Below, piece by piece: positions 1 through 9,005 of a stretch of 64,000 bases of DNA. The stretch is taken from positions 62,001-126,000 of the forward strand of contig NZ_QUBQ01000002.1 in the NCBI RefSeq assembly GCF_003388735.1, given 5' to 3'. Made by a program: the position numbers and the translations under genes. The notes below the pieces were generated by a model. That model was not told the DNA's origin and ran no database searches. It saw nothing but the letters and a program-made list of their open reading frames with translations. The stretch's first letter is position 1; every line of letters starts with the position of its first letter. The DNA comes from Paenibacillus paeoniae. GTDB taxonomy: Bacteria; Bacillota; Bacilli; Paenibacillales; Paenibacillaceae.

Positions 1-155
1 CCCCCTAAAATAATTAAGCAGGCTCACTTAGACTATTGCAAAAACAAATGAAATTTGTCGTTAGAAGATATACATGAGTTGGAATCAGACAGGAAGGATG
101 AGTCGTAAGACTTAAGGAGCAACGCGGAAGTGTGATTATAGTATGATGTAATCGT

Positions 156-184
156 ATTGTATCACCTGTCCCAACCATTGACAA
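156..184 (-). promoter_or_regulatory. Sigma-A-type promoter reading out of the left edge
   Basis: On the minus strand TTGTCA (179-184) and TACAAT (156-161) are separated by exactly 17 bases. Transcription would start near 149 and run off the window. At the extreme left edge the minus strand ends in AGGGGG after an AT-rich stretch, which looks like a ribosome binding site for a gene starting just outside. A degenerate Fur-like 15-mer (179-193, about 10 of 14 positions) overlaps the -35, so the unseen neighbour may be iron-regulated. Confidence 0.5.
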
Positions 185-225
185 TCATTTCTATTTCACC
201 TTTCATACCCTTTCCCTTTAGGAGG

Positions 226-255
226 TTGACAGCAGGCTCATCTATTGATTATGAT
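226..255 (+). promoter_or_regulatory. Candidate promoter pointing antisense into sdhB
   Basis: TTGACA (226-231), 18 bases, then TATGAT (250-255), a near-consensus sigma-A promoter on the plus strand. Its start point would fall inside the Fur box at 256-270. No plus-strand coding sequence with a ribosome binding site follows; the transcript would cross the sdh terminator and run antisense to sdhB. A weaker minus-strand alternative (TTTAAC, 17 bases, GATAAT) also overlaps the same Fur box, so direction is not settled. Confidence 0.4.
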
Positions 256-270
256 TGATAATAATTATCA
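256..270. promoter_or_regulatory. Fur box (exact 7-1-7 match)
   Basis: TGATAATAATTATCA matches the Bacillus Fur 7-1-7 inverted repeat TGATAATnATTATCA at every defined position. It lies beyond the sdhB stop codon, between promoter-like elements on both strands. Fur with iron normally represses from such a site. Which transcript it controls is an inference; see the findings. Confidence 0.8.
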
Positions 271-299
271 GTATCATCGGAATGCAGTTAAACCCAACA

Positions 300-334
300 G
301 AAAAAGACTCTCAGAGCGCATAACGCCTGAGAGC
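300..334 (-). terminator. Rho-independent terminator of sdhCAB
   Basis: A hairpin with CTCTCAG and CTGAGAG arms (308-333), extended by GCG/CGC around a short loop, is followed on the minus strand by a T-rich run (TCTTTTTC). It lies about 45 bases past the sdhB stop and ends the operon. Confidence 0.85.
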
Positions 335-378
335 CTGATATTCCGGACACGAGAAGGATCTCCCGTTCCATCATTAAA

Positions 379-1143
379 CTACATGCCGAGCCATTTCTTA
401 AACAGATGTTTGGTGGTGTCCTTGTTCATTGCCGCAATGGAAGTCGTAAGCGGAATGCCCTTTGGACAAGAGCGTACACAGTTCTGCGAGTTGCCGCAGC
501 CCTCGATGCCTCCGTCGGTCATCAGCTCATCCAGACGCTCTTCCATGTTCATCTCGCCCGTTGGGTGAGCATTGAACAAGCGAACTTGCGAAATAGCAGC
601 AGGACCGATAAAGCTGTTGCGATCGTTCACGTTCGGGCAAGACTCCAGACAAACGCCGCAAGTCATGCACTTCGACAGCTCGTACGCCCACTGACGCTTC
701 GACTCCGCCATGCGCGGACCAGGACCCAGATCATAGGTACCGTCAATCGGAATCCACGCTTTTACTTTCTTAAGAGCGTTGAACATGCGCTCGCGGTTAA
801 TGACCAAGTCGCGAACGACCGGGAACGTACGCATCGGCTCAAGACGAATCGGCTGTTCCAATTGGTCGATCAGCGCGCTGCACGCCTGACGCGGCTTGCC
901 ATTGATCACCATGGAGCATGCGCCGCACACTTCTTCCAGACAGTTGGAATCCCAGCATACAGGCGATGTTTTACTACCGCTTGTTGTAACCGGATTACGC
1001 TGAATCTCCATCAGGCCGCTGATGACGTTCATGTTCGGACGATAAGGCAGTTCGAACTCTTCCGTGTATGGCTGTGAATCCGGCTTATCTTGGCGGGAGA
1101 TGATAAACTTAACAGTTTTGGATGCGACAGTTGTTTCAGCCAT
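379..1143 (-). CDS. sdhB: Succinate dehydrogenase iron-sulfur subunit SdhB
   Basis: Electron-transfer subunit of succinate:menaquinone oxidoreductase (complex II) on the inner face of the membrane. It passes electrons from SdhA flavin to heme and quinone in SdhC. The 254-residue protein shows the three cluster motifs in order: [2Fe-2S] with NCLEEVCGAC and a Cys 12 residues on, [4Fe-4S] CMTCGVCLESCP, and a [3Fe-4S]-type CGNSQNCVRSCPK. The start has AAAGGAG seven bases upstream. The gene follows sdhA after 2 bases, is last in sdhCAB, and is followed by a strong terminator. Length and motifs agree with the Bacillus enzyme. Confidence 0.97.
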   Translation of the reverse strand: MAETTVASKTVKFIISRQDKPDSQPYTEEFELPYRPNMNVISGLMEIQRNPVTTSGSKTSPVCWDSNCLEEVCGACSMVINGKPRQACSALIDQLEQPIRLEPMRTFPVVRDLVINRERMFNALKKVKAWIPIDGTYDLGPGPRMAESKRQWAYELSKCMTCGVCLESCPNVNDRNSFIGPAAISQVRLFNAHPTGEMNMEERLDELMTDGGIEGCGNSQNCVRSCPKGIPLTTSIAAMNKDTTKHLFKKWLGM

Positions 1144-1145
1144 GA

Positions 1146-2903
1146 TTATTCTCCTTTCTTCTTATCAGTGGAGTAATCGCGCTTACGCGGAGCAATCAGG
1201 CTTACGTCGATGTCCTCGTAAGAAATTTTTGGTCCGTCCGGCGTCCAGTCGGCAATTGTCGACTTCATGAATTGGTCGTCGTCGCGTTCCGGGAAGTCCG
1301 GCTTGTAGTGCGCGCCGCGGCTTTCGTTACGCATCAGTGCGCCGAGCGTCATCGCCTCGGACAGCTCAAGCATGTTCCACAATTGACGAGTGAAAGCAAC
1401 ACCAGCGTTGTTCCATTGTGCCGAGTCATTAATGTTGATGTTGTTATAGCGCTGCTTCAATTCCTTGATCTTGCCGATTGTAGCTTCCAGCTTGTCATTG
1501 AAGCGAACAACCGTCATGTTGTTCGTCATCCACTCGCCAAGCTCCTTATGGATCACATAAGCATTCTCTGTGCCGTTCATAGCCAGAATGCTGTTGTATT
1601 TGTCAGTATGCGACTTCGTTGCACGATCGAATACGGAGGAAGATACGTCTTCAGCCGATTTCTTGAGGCCTTTGATATACTCGACCGCTTTCGGACCCGC
1701 TACCATGCCGCCGTAGATTGCGGACAGCAAGGAGTTGGCGCCCAGACGGTTCGCACCGTGGTATTGGTACTCGCATTCACCAGCGGCGAAGAGGCCAGGG
1801 ATGTTCGTCATTTGGTTGTAGTCAACCCACATGCCGCCCATCGAGTAGTGAACCGCAGGGAAGATCTTCATCGGAATTTTCCGTGGATCGTCGCCCATGA
1901 ATTTCTCGTAGATCTCGATGATGCCGCCAAGCTTGACGTCAAGCTCCTTCGGATCTTTGTGAGACAGATCGAGGTATACCATGTTCTCGCCGTTGATGCC
2001 GAGCTTCTGGTCTACGCAGACGGAGAAGATTTCGCGAGTCGCGATGTCACGAGGTACGAGGTTGCCGTACGCCGGATATTTATCCTCAAGGAAGTACCAA
2101 GGCTTGCCGTCTTTGTAAGTCCAGATGCGTCCGCCTTCGCCGCGTGCCGATTCGGACATAAGACGAAGCTTGTCGTCGCCCGGAATAGCTGTCGGGTGAA
2201 TTTGGATAAACTCGCCGTTCGCGTATTTGACGCCTTGCTGATACACGGCGCTTGCCGCAGTACCTGTATTAATAACAGAGTTCGTTGTTTTGCCGAAAAT
2301 AATGCCAGGACCGCCGGAAGCCAAAATAACCGCATCTCCGCGAACAGTATGAACTTCCATTGAGCGGAGATCTTGCGCCGATACGCCGCGGCATACGCCG
2401 TCATCGTCGAGTACTGCGCCAAGGAACTCCCAATGCTCATATTTGTTAACCAGGCCTGCCGCTTCCCAGCGGCGAACTTGCTCGTCCAATGCGTACAGCA
2501 GCTGTTGGCCCGTCGTAGCGCCTGCAAATGCGGTACGGTGATACTTCGTGCCGCCGAATCGACGGAAGTCAAGCAAGCCTTCCGATGTACGGCTAAACAT
2601 AACGCCCATACGGTCCATCAAGTGGATGATGCCAGGTGCTGCTTCGCACATTGCTTTTACCGGGGGCTGATTCGCCAGGAAGTCGCCGCCATAGACCGTA
2701 TCGTCAAAGTGCTCCCAAGGGGAGTCGCCTTCACCTTTTGTATTAACAGCGCCGTTGATGCCGCCTTGCGCACACACGGAGTGGGAACGCTTAACAGGCA
2801 CGAGGGAGAACAGGTCGACGTGAATGCCGGCTTCCGCTGCTTTGATTGTCGCCATAAGGCCGGCCAGACCGCCGCCGACGACGATAATTTTATTTTTTGC
2901 CAT
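1146..2903 (-). CDS. sdhA: Succinate dehydrogenase flavoprotein subunit SdhA
   Basis: Catalytic subunit that oxidises succinate to fumarate in the TCA cycle. The 585-residue protein opens with the FAD-binding GGGLAGL motif (about residues 10-16). RSHSVCAQGG follows, with His41 in the position that carries covalent FAD in this family. HPTAIPG and SARGEGGRIW belong to the substrate and active-site region. The start is supported by AAGGAG nine bases upstream. It is the middle gene of sdhCAB. Long open frames on the opposite strand (for example 1272-2363) are codon shadows. Confidence 0.97.
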   Translation of the reverse strand: MAKNKIIVVGGGLAGLMATIKAAEAGIHVDLFSLVPVKRSHSVCAQGGINGAVNTKGEGDSPWEHFDDTVYGGDFLANQPPVKAMCEAAPGIIHLMDRMGVMFSRTSEGLLDFRRFGGTKYHRTAFAGATTGQQLLYALDEQVRRWEAAGLVNKYEHWEFLGAVLDDDGVCRGVSAQDLRSMEVHTVRGDAVILASGGPGIIFGKTTNSVINTGTAASAVYQQGVKYANGEFIQIHPTAIPGDDKLRLMSESARGEGGRIWTYKDGKPWYFLEDKYPAYGNLVPRDIATREIFSVCVDQKLGINGENMVYLDLSHKDPKELDVKLGGIIEIYEKFMGDDPRKIPMKIFPAVHYSMGGMWVDYNQMTNIPGLFAAGECEYQYHGANRLGANSLLSAIYGGMVAGPKAVEYIKGLKKSAEDVSSSVFDRATKSHTDKYNSILAMNGTENAYVIHKELGEWMTNNMTVVRFNDKLEATIGKIKELKQRYNNININDSAQWNNAGVAFTRQLWNMLELSEAMTLGALMRNESRGAHYKPDFPERDDDQFMKSTIADWTPDGPKISYEDIDVSLIAPRKRDYSTDKKKGE

Positions 2904-2928
2904 TACGCTTCGCTCCTTGTCTTCAAAA

Positions 2929-3600
2929 CTATCCGATATTCACCGTAGTCAAAGCAGCGCTAGCCGCTTCCTTGAACGCATCGCCGCTGAATGCAACCAG
3001 AGAAAGAATGAACAGGGCCGATACGATGACGAATACGCCCATGCAAATATAGGAAGAGATACGCTGAGCTTTCGGGCCAATCGTAATGCCCCAGCTGATC
3101 AGGAATGCCCAGAGGCCGTTGCTGAAGTGGAATACCGCAGCTAATACGCCGATTACATAAAGCGTGAACATAAGCGGGCTGCTCGCGATATGGTGCATGG
3201 TAGAACCAAGCTCCTCATGCGTGATTTTGCCCAAGTACACTTGAAAACGCGTCTGGTACACATGCCAGAAAACGAATACAAATGTGATCACACCTGTTAC
3301 CCGTTGTGCTGTAAACGCCCAGTTGCGTCCGTATTGAAAACGGCCCGTATTGGAGTTCGACTGGTACGCGACGTATAAGCCGTAAATACCGTGAAACAAT
3401 AGCGGGAGGTAAATGGCGAAGATTTCAAGCAATGGCAATAGCGGCATGCTGTTAATGAGATGCACGCCCTTGTTGAAGCCCTCAGGTCCCCGTTCGAACG
3501 CCTGGTAGTTCGTGAGCCCGTGCACAACAATGAACCCGCCCAGCGGAATAATCCCCAGAAGCGAGTGCAGCTTGCGCGAGAAATACGAATTTCCTTTCAT
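2929..3600 (-). CDS. sdhC: Succinate dehydrogenase cytochrome b558 subunit SdhC
   Basis: Membrane anchor of complex II. In the Bacillus type one five-helix protein binds two b-type hemes and the menaquinone site and holds SdhAB on the membrane. The sequence has about five hydrophobic helices and conserved His residues (for example LHSLLGIIPLG, IVVHGL, LLFHGIYG, FVFWHVYQ, HHIASSP). I place the start at ATG 3600 (223 residues). The open frame extends to a TTG at 3618, but AAAGGAGAAGG sits just upstream of the ATG and would itself be coding if the TTG were used. First gene of the operon, behind a strong promoter. Confidence 0.93.
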   Translation of the reverse strand: MKGNSYFSRKLHSLLGIIPLGGFIVVHGLTNYQAFERGPEGFNKGVHLINSMPLLPLLEIFAIYLPLLFHGIYGLYVAYQSNSNTGRFQYGRNWAFTAQRVTGVITFVFVFWHVYQTRFQVYLGKITHEELGSTMHHIASSPLMFTLYVIGVLAAVFHFSNGLWAFLISWGITIGPKAQRISSYICMGVFVIVSALFILSLVAFSGDAFKEAASAALTTVNIG

Positions 3601-3659
3601 TTTTCCTTCTCCTTTCAAGACTGTGAGTTACCCATTCGTAGTAAAACAAACCATTCTAC

Positions 3660-3688
3660 ATTGTAACGCTAGCATGTACCCCCGTCAA
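3660..3688 (-). promoter_or_regulatory. sdhCAB promoter
   Basis: Minus-strand TTGACG (3683-3688), 17 bases, TACAAT (3660-3665), about 60 bases upstream of the sdhC start. The divergent LysR gene begins 115 bases further right. AT-rich TTATAA repeats near 3747-3775 lie between the two genes, in the usual place for a LysR operator, but no clear operator can be assigned. Confidence 0.7.
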
Positions 3689-3802
3689 CAAATGACGACA
3701 CATATTTGCCATACTTCCATCGTACCCTTTTTCAGCTTATAATGGAATTGCATATTTTTTATAATTTCTTATAACAAAATAACATAAGGAGTCCCTACAC
3801 CC

Positions 3803-4690
3803 ATGTATGAAGAACTTCATGTGTTTACCGTGATCGTCGAGCAGTCCAGTATGAACAAAGCTTCGGCGCTGCTTAACCTGTCGCAGCCGGCTTTATCGCG
3901 CAAGATTGCGAAGCTCGAGGACGAGATTGGCGTCGAGCTGTTCAGGCGCGTCGGCAAGCGGCTGGAGCTTACGCGCATCGGCCAATTGACCTATGAATAT
4001 GCACTGGAGTTACGCCAGCTGCATCGCCTTTACTTGCAGACCGTCTCCGAATTTACGGCGACCGGCCGTTCTTCGCTGACCATTGGTGCAAGCCTGACGA
4101 CATTGCAGACGACGCTGCCGGATCTAATCCAGATGTTGACGGATACCCATCCCGAATTCGATATTAAGGCCGTCACAGGCAAGACGCATGAGATCGTCTC
4201 TTATGTCAGGGAGCATAAAGTAGATATCGGCATAGTGGCGTCGGGAATTGACGATGCCGCGCTGCGCTGCGTCCCTCTGTTCGACGACCATCTGCTGCTC
4301 GTATTGCCCCGCAGCCATGTCGTAACGGAGAAGGGCATGCTCCATATTCAGGACTTGAACGGCTTGCCCATGATCCTATTCTCCAAAGGCACCTGGTATC
4401 GCATTATGACGGACGAGCTATTCGACACCTATCAGATTTCCCCGGATGTCCGCATGGAGATCGATTCCTTCGAAGCGATTCTTCGCTTGCTGCATACATG
4501 CAGGGCCGGCACACTGCTTCCAAAGTCTTATATGCGCGAGCAATTGCTGGAAGATAATGATCTCATCGTCGTACCAATCAAGGAACTTGCGGAAGCCAGG
4601 CGGACGACATCGCTTATCCATCTCGACCCTGCGGCGCTGAGTCCGTCTGTTAGGCAATGCATCAACGAAATTACGGCAAGGTTCAACTGA
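3803..4690 (+). CDS. LysR-family transcriptional regulator
   Basis: A 295-residue LysR-type regulator. The N-terminal winged helix-turn-helix (about residues 1-60) includes SQPALSRKIAKLEDEIGVELF, typical of the family, followed by a LysR substrate-binding effector domain (about 90-290). AAGGAG precedes the start. It is divergent from sdhCAB, so it may control sdh or itself. Its effector is unknown, and it could equally be unrelated to sdh. It does not look specifically like CcpC, the known TCA-cycle LysR regulator of Bacillus. Confidence 0.9.
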   Translation: MYEELHVFTVIVEQSSMNKASALLNLSQPALSRKIAKLEDEIGVELFRRVGKRLELTRIGQLTYEYALELRQLHRLYLQTVSEFTATGRSSLTIGASLTTLQTTLPDLIQMLTDTHPEFDIKAVTGKTHEIVSYVREHKVDIGIVASGIDDAALRCVPLFDDHLLLVLPRSHVVTEKGMLHIQDLNGLPMILFSKGTWYRIMTDELFDTYQISPDVRMEIDSFEAILRLLHTCRAGTLLPKSYMREQLLEDNDLIVVPIKELAEARRTTSLIHLDPAALSPSVRQCINEITARFN

Positions 4691-4794
4691 TATAGTTATT
4701 TCCATCTTGCGCCATGGAAATCCGTTGAAACCGTTCGTCGCCCCATTCGTTACAACTTATATAGTCGGAAACAGCATGGATAATTTAGACAACG

Positions 4795-4822
4795 TTGTGA
4801 TAAGGTAGTGTAAGACTATACC
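4795..4822 (+). promoter_or_regulatory. Candidate promoter of the CPBP protease gene
   Basis: TTGTGA (4795-4800), 16 bases, TATACC (4817-4822), just upstream of a GAGGTG ribosome binding site and the start at 4845. Reasonable but not a perfect match. Confidence 0.4.
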
Positions 4823-4844
4823 ACTATTCATACAGAGGTGAATT

Positions 4845-6479
4845 ATGAACCAACCGAACAAGCAGAATGAATGGGCCTTATTGGGCATAGCGGCCATTAT
4901 ATGTACGATTATCTTCATCTTTATGGAGATCGTTCCGGCTATCATCACGATCAACAAGCACGAATACGGAGGCAAAGCTATTCCCAAGACGGTAGCGGAA
5001 GAGAGAGCTGGCGCATTTGCAGCAGAACAGACGGGATTAACTGTGGTCAAGACGCATGTCGTTCATCAATCAGATAAGCTGCTGACAGGTTATCTGGCCA
5101 AAGAAAAACAAACCGAGAACTATGAAAACAAATACGATAGCCAGTTCCCCGTCGATACGTTCCAGGTCAACGTCAATTTTGCGGAAGGCAAAGGCCACGG
5201 CTTCGTCTATGTACATATGTTCAATGAAAGAATCGTAGGCTGGAACTTGATTGTCAACGGAACGGCAGTGTCCGAGCAGGAAACAAGGGAGCTGACCAAT
5301 GACTTCCTGTACGAAAGCGGAAGGCTGCAAGGTCATGCTGCAGGCAACGCAACGGTGGGAAGGTACGGTGAGTTGACCCAGCGTATTGCAGGCTACGAAG
5401 TAGAAGAAGCCCAGTTATCCATTGTGACCAAAGCGACTTCGATCGACGGCAAGCTGGTGCTAAGCCAATACAAGCCGACCTTCGATGTACCAGATGCCTA
5501 CAAGAATTATGTGAAAGATCAAGATAAACTAGCGGGATGGCTGACCGGCGTTGGGTATGGATTCATGACCTTTGTGCTTGGCGTGCTGGCCATCATCTAC
5601 GCTATACTGTACCGCAAGCATACGTCCTTCACGTATGGAATCCTGTTGACAGTGGTCTTCTTTATCGCCTACGTCATCATGAATCTCGGCGTTGCGGACG
5701 GGATGATCGCCTCGCAGGGCGAGGTGTTACAGGATGATTTCCTCTCCATCATCCTTACCGTTACGACGATTGTCCTTTCCGTCGTTATGGCGGCTTCCGT
5801 CTACTTCTCCCTCGTCGCGGGTGATGGCTTATGGAAGTCGCAAGGACGATCGGTATGGCCGAGAATGAAGGAGCCTGGCTACGGCGATTACGTCTGGCGC
5901 AGCATGGGCTTATCTTATCTGTTCGCGCTTATTATGCTCGGACTGCAGCCTGTCATCTTCTTTGTGCTAGGCAAGCTTATCGGCACTTGGGGGGCAAGCG
6001 ACGTGACGATGTCGCCTTACAATATGAAATACTTATGGCTGATGCCTGTATTGGCCTGGGCAGCGGCGATCTCAGAGGAAGCCGTCTACCGCTTCTTCGG
6101 CATCGGACTGTTCCGGAGATGGTTCCGCAATACGTTTGCGGCGGCGATTATCCCAACTATCATCTGGGCGCTCGGCCATGTTATGTATCCATTCTACCCA
6201 TCGACGACCAGATTGTTCGAACTGATCGTCATTGGTTTGATCTTCAGCTTTATATTCGTCCGATTTGGTTTTATTACAGCGATGTTCACGCATGTCATCT
6301 TCAACTCCGTAGCGGTCGGCAGCTCCATGATCTTCGCAGGCGGAACGATCAATATTGTATCTGCGCTATTCTTTATCATACTGCCGGTCATCATTGCTTT
6401 CATTCTGAAAGTGTGGAGCAACCGAAAAAGGACGAATCCGCCGACTAGGTCGACGATTCATCCTTTAGAGCAGCAATAA
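4845..6479 (+). CDS. CPBP-family intramembrane glutamic protease
   Basis: A 544-residue membrane protein. One N-terminal helix (about 10-35) is followed by roughly 190 probably extracytoplasmic residues and then about eight helices. The C-terminal half holds the CPBP (Rce1/Abi) signature: EEAVYR near residue 410, WALGH near 440, and HVIFN near 482, the Glu, His and His/Asn groups expected of an intramembrane endopeptidase. Family members process prenylated proteins or protect against bacteriocins; the substrate here is unknown. The large N-terminal domain is longer than usual. Its 3' end overlaps convergent uvrC by 35 bases. Confidence 0.85.
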   Translation: MNQPNKQNEWALLGIAAIICTIIFIFMEIVPAIITINKHEYGGKAIPKTVAEERAGAFAAEQTGLTVVKTHVVHQSDKLLTGYLAKEKQTENYENKYDSQFPVDTFQVNVNFAEGKGHGFVYVHMFNERIVGWNLIVNGTAVSEQETRELTNDFLYESGRLQGHAAGNATVGRYGELTQRIAGYEVEEAQLSIVTKATSIDGKLVLSQYKPTFDVPDAYKNYVKDQDKLAGWLTGVGYGFMTFVLGVLAIIYAILYRKHTSFTYGILLTVVFFIAYVIMNLGVADGMIASQGEVLQDDFLSIILTVTTIVLSVVMAASVYFSLVAGDGLWKSQGRSVWPRMKEPGYGDYVWRSMGLSYLFALIMLGLQPVIFFVLGKLIGTWGASDVTMSPYNMKYLWLMPVLAWAAAISEEAVYRFFGIGLFRRWFRNTFAAAIIPTIIWALGHVMYPFYPSTTRLFELIVIGLIFSFIFVRFGFITAMFTHVIFNSVAVGSSMIFAGGTINIVSALFFIILPVIIAFILKVWSNRKRTNPPTRSTIHPLEQQ

Positions 6480-8289
6480 TATCACCGGCGAGCTTGTCGC
6501 CGATTGAGAGAGGCCTGAAGTCTTCGACGGAGGCCTCTCTTATTTTTTTGAGCGAGCCGAAGTGCTTGAGCAGCGCCTTCCTCCGCTTCTCTCCAATGCC
6601 AGGTATGGAGTCCAGTCTGGACTCCACCATCGACTTGGCGCGCTGCTCGCGGTGGAACGTAATGGCAAATCGATGCACCTCATCTTGGATCCGCTGCAGC
6701 AGATAAAACTCCTGGCTGTCACGCGGCAGCGGCACAATCTCTGCAGGGTCGCCCGTCATGAGCTGCGCCGTCTTATGCTTGGCGTCCTTCACCAGACCGC
6801 ATACGGGGATGTATAGCCCCAGCTCATTCTCCAGTACATCAAGCGCGGCTGAGATCTGCCCCTTGCCTCCATCGACGACGATCAAGTCAGGCTGTACCAG
6901 ACCATCCTTCAGTACGCGCTCGTAACGTCTGCGAACGACCTCGCGCATCGTCTCATAATCATCCGCACCTACAACCGTCTTCACCTTGTACTTGCGGTAT
7001 TCCTTCCGATCCGGCTTCCCATCTGTGAAGACGACCATGGCCGATACCGGGTTCGTGCCCTGAATATTGGAGTTATCGAACGCTTCAATCCGTCGCACGT
7101 TTTCCATGCCCAGCCATTCCGCCAGCGATTGTGAAGCCTTCACACTGCGCTCCTCATCACGTTCGATCAACCGGAACTTCTCATCCAGAATGACACGCGC
7201 GTTGTCGAGTGCCATATTGACGACCTCGCTCTTCTTCCCGCGTTGTGGCATCAAGACTTTCACCTTCAGCCACTCATGCAGCGAAGCAATAATCTCGTCT
7301 TCCCGCTCCGCATCCTGCTCCGGAGGATGAGGCAGCAGAATCTGCCTCGGCAACGCCGGATTATCGCTGTAATATTGCGTGACGAACGTCATGAAGTCAT
7401 CGTATTCCTCACCGTAATACGGGAAGGTCGTCCCATGACGTTCGATCATTTTGCCTTTGCGCATATACAGGATCTGAACGCTCATCCAGCCCTTGTCCAC
7501 CGCATAGCCGAATATATCCCGGTCCATAGAGTCGGACATCGTAATTTTCTGCTTCTCCATGACAGCGTCGATTGCGACAAGCTGATCGCGATATTCCTTC
7601 GCACGCTCGAATTCAAGCGCTTCGGCAGCCGCCCCCATTTTCCGCTCCAGCTCCGCTTTGACCACATCTTCTCCGCCGTTCAGAAACTTCGTAATTTCGC
7701 TGATCATTTCTTCGTAGGTGGATGATTCCACTTTGTATTCGCATGGCGCCACACATTGGCCCAGATGATAATAGAGGCATACCTTATCGGGCAGCGTCTT
7801 GCATTTGCGCAGCGGGTATAAGCGATCAAGCAGCTTCTTCGTCTGCTGGGCGGCGAATGCGTTCGGATACGGGCCAAAATATTTGCCTTTATCCTTGACG
7901 ATACGGCGCGTTACTTCCAGCCTTGGGTGGGCTTCGTTCGTAATTTTGATATACGGAAAAGTCTTGTCGTCCTTCAGCAACACGTTATAGCGCGGATGAT
8001 GCTGCTTGATCAAATTACACTCCAGAATAAGCGCCTCCATGTTGCTGCCGGTGACGATAAACTCGAAGTCAACAATTTCCGATACAAGCCGCTGTGTCTT
8101 TCCATTATGGCTTCCAATAAAGTAAGAGCGGACGCGGTTCTTCAGCACCTTCGCCTTGCCCACATATATAATGACACCTTCGCGATTTTTCATCAGGTAG
8201 CAGCCGGGCTTGTCCGGCAATAGCGCCAGCTTGTTCCGAATCGCTTCTTTGGCTGCTTCCATGCTTATAAATTCCCCTTGATTTGTCAT
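6445..8289 (-). CDS. uvrC: Excinuclease ABC subunit C
   Basis: Nucleotide-excision-repair nuclease that makes both incisions around DNA damage marked by UvrAB. The 614-residue protein has the N-terminal GIY-YIG domain ([20 protein letters not shown] region, residues 20-50), a UVR motif for UvrB contact (about 195-235), an RNase H-like endonuclease domain (including [10 protein letters not shown] and VVDGGKGQ), and a C-terminal helix-hairpin-helix region ([19 protein letters not shown]). The start at 8289 is chosen because GGAGGAG lies eight bases upstream; an upstream ATG at 8313 would place that site inside the gene. The final codons overlap the convergent CPBP gene. Confidence 0.97.
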   Translation of the reverse strand: MTNQGEFISMEAAKEAIRNKLALLPDKPGCYLMKNREGVIIYVGKAKVLKNRVRSYFIGSHNGKTQRLVSEIVDFEFIVTGSNMEALILECNLIKQHHPRYNVLLKDDKTFPYIKITNEAHPRLEVTRRIVKDKGKYFGPYPNAFAAQQTKKLLDRLYPLRKCKTLPDKVCLYYHLGQCVAPCEYKVESSTYEEMISEITKFLNGGEDVVKAELERKMGAAAEALEFERAKEYRDQLVAIDAVMEKQKITMSDSMDRDIFGYAVDKGWMSVQILYMRKGKMIERHGTTFPYYGEEYDDFMTFVTQYYSDNPALPRQILLPHPPEQDAEREDEIIASLHEWLKVKVLMPQRGKKSEVVNMALDNARVILDEKFRLIERDEERSVKASQSLAEWLGMENVRRIEAFDNSNIQGTNPVSAMVVFTDGKPDRKEYRKYKVKTVVGADDYETMREVVRRRYERVLKDGLVQPDLIVVDGGKGQISAALDVLENELGLYIPVCGLVKDAKHKTAQLMTGDPAEIVPLPRDSQEFYLLQRIQDEVHRFAITFHREQRAKSMVESRLDSIPGIGEKRRKALLKHFGSLKKIREASVEDFRPLSIGDKLAGDIIAALKDESST

Positions 8290-8378
8290 GCTTAGCTCTC
8301 CTCCGACTCGCATACGGTCTACTCACAATTTTAGCATAATCCATTGCGCTTTTGCCTTACATTTGTCACCGCTTCTTC

Positions 8379-8408
8379 TTTACATTTGTTCGAAACTTTG
8401 GGTATACT
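8379..8408 (+). promoter_or_regulatory. Promoter of the YqzM-like gene
   Basis: TTTACA (8379-8384), 18 bases, TATACT (8403-8408): five of six matches in both hexamers. It drives a monocistronic gene ended by the hairpin at 8651. Confidence 0.6.
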
Positions 8409-8483
8409 AATGAAAGCTAGGTCTTAGGCTTATTGCTTACGACCCAAAGTTTGCCCGGCAGACTTTAAAGGAGGACGTCAACA

Positions 8484-8630
8484 ATGGAGAATGTAAGAGA
8501 CCCACGCGAGCATTATAATGAAGAGCCTCGCCACGATTTGATGGATGTTATGTTCGGCTTTGGCGGCATGCTTGGTTTCATGACCGTTGTATTCGCGGTA
8601 GCCGTTATCGTGAAATTCGTCATCTCTTAG
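8484..8630 (+). CDS. yqzM: YqzM-like single-helix membrane mini-protein
   Basis: A 48-residue protein with a charged N-terminus (MENVRDPREHYNEEPRHD) and one hydrophobic helix (about 23-47) ending VIVKFVIS. Size, the acidic/Asn-rich start and the GFGG...IVKFV ending resemble Bacillus YqzM, whose function is unknown. AAAGGAGG lies upstream of the start. It has its own promoter and terminator, which supports a real gene. The YqzM link is from memory of the family and is moderate. Confidence 0.75.
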   Translation: MENVRDPREHYNEEPRHDLMDVMFGFGGMLGFMTVVFAVAVIVKFVIS

Positions 8631-8650
8631 TACATAAGAGGGACTGGAAA

Positions 8651-8681
8651 AGCCCTGCACATCATGTGCAGGGCTTTTTTT
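8651..8681. terminator. Bidirectional terminator
   Basis: Perfect hairpin of AGCCCTGCACAT and ATGTGCAGGGCT arms followed by seven T on the plus strand, with A residues on the other side. It can end both the YqzM-like gene and the convergent sulfate-transport operon. Confidence 0.9.
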
Positions 8682-8694
8682 CATTCCATTTCAT

Positions 8695-8946
8695 TTATTG
8701 AGCGGCTCTCAGCGATTCTCCGTCTGCGACGCTGCTTGTCTTCGCGCGTGCGCTTGCGGAAGGCTTGGAGGCTTCAGCTGGCACTTGCTTCTGACCCGGA
8801 TTGTCGTAACGCGTTCTCTCCGTGCGGTCGATTTGTACGATCCGGCCATCGTGGACGGTAATGATGACTTGCCCGTACTGCAATCCGCTCACTTGATCCA
8901 AAATTCTTTCTTGCCATACATCATCCACTTCCAACGGTTTTGCCAT
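8695..8946 (-). CDS. yezD: YezD-family (DUF2292) small protein of the sulfate locus
   Basis: An 83-residue protein. Residues 5-50 (QVSGLQYGQVIITVHDGRIVQIDRTE) are the DUF2292/YezD core, a short beta-hairpin domain often found next to sulfate or sulfur-assimilation genes. The rest is a polar Ala/Ser-rich tail. The start is ATG 8946, because GGAGGGG lies seven bases upstream; the open frame to TTG 8961 would include that site. It is the last gene of the sulfate permease cluster, suggesting a role in sulfur uptake or its control. The exact function is unknown. Confidence 0.8.
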   Translation of the reverse strand: MAKPLEVDDVWQERILDQVSGLQYGQVIITVHDGRIVQIDRTERTRYDNPGQKQVPAEASKPSASARAKTSSVADGESLRAAQ

Positions 8947-9005
8947 TTGAATCCCCTCCAATTTGATATATTAACTCGGAATTATAACGTTAGCTTATGC
9001 CTTAT

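Noticed and set aside
150..270. Base pairing of the putative RNA with the sdhC ribosome binding site as in FsrA
   Set aside because: A CCTCCT stretch exists on the minus-strand side, but complementarity to the sdhC start region is only the generic anti-Shine-Dalgarno kind, so no trans-acting claim is made.
245..568. Plus-strand ORF of 107 codons downstream of the Fur box as the Fur-regulated protein
   Set aside because: It begins upstream of the predicted transcription start, lacks a ribosome binding site, and overlaps the sdh terminator and sdhB on the other strand; an RNA is more likely than this protein.
1272..2363. 363-codon open frame opposite sdhA, and similar long frames opposite uvrC (7243-7725), ndh (17262-18074) and the siderophore-binding protein gene (28606-29427)
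   Set aside because: They mirror the codon pattern of strongly supported genes on the other strand, have no ribosome binding site, and their products are Arg/His/Cys-rich in a way typical of antisense shadows.
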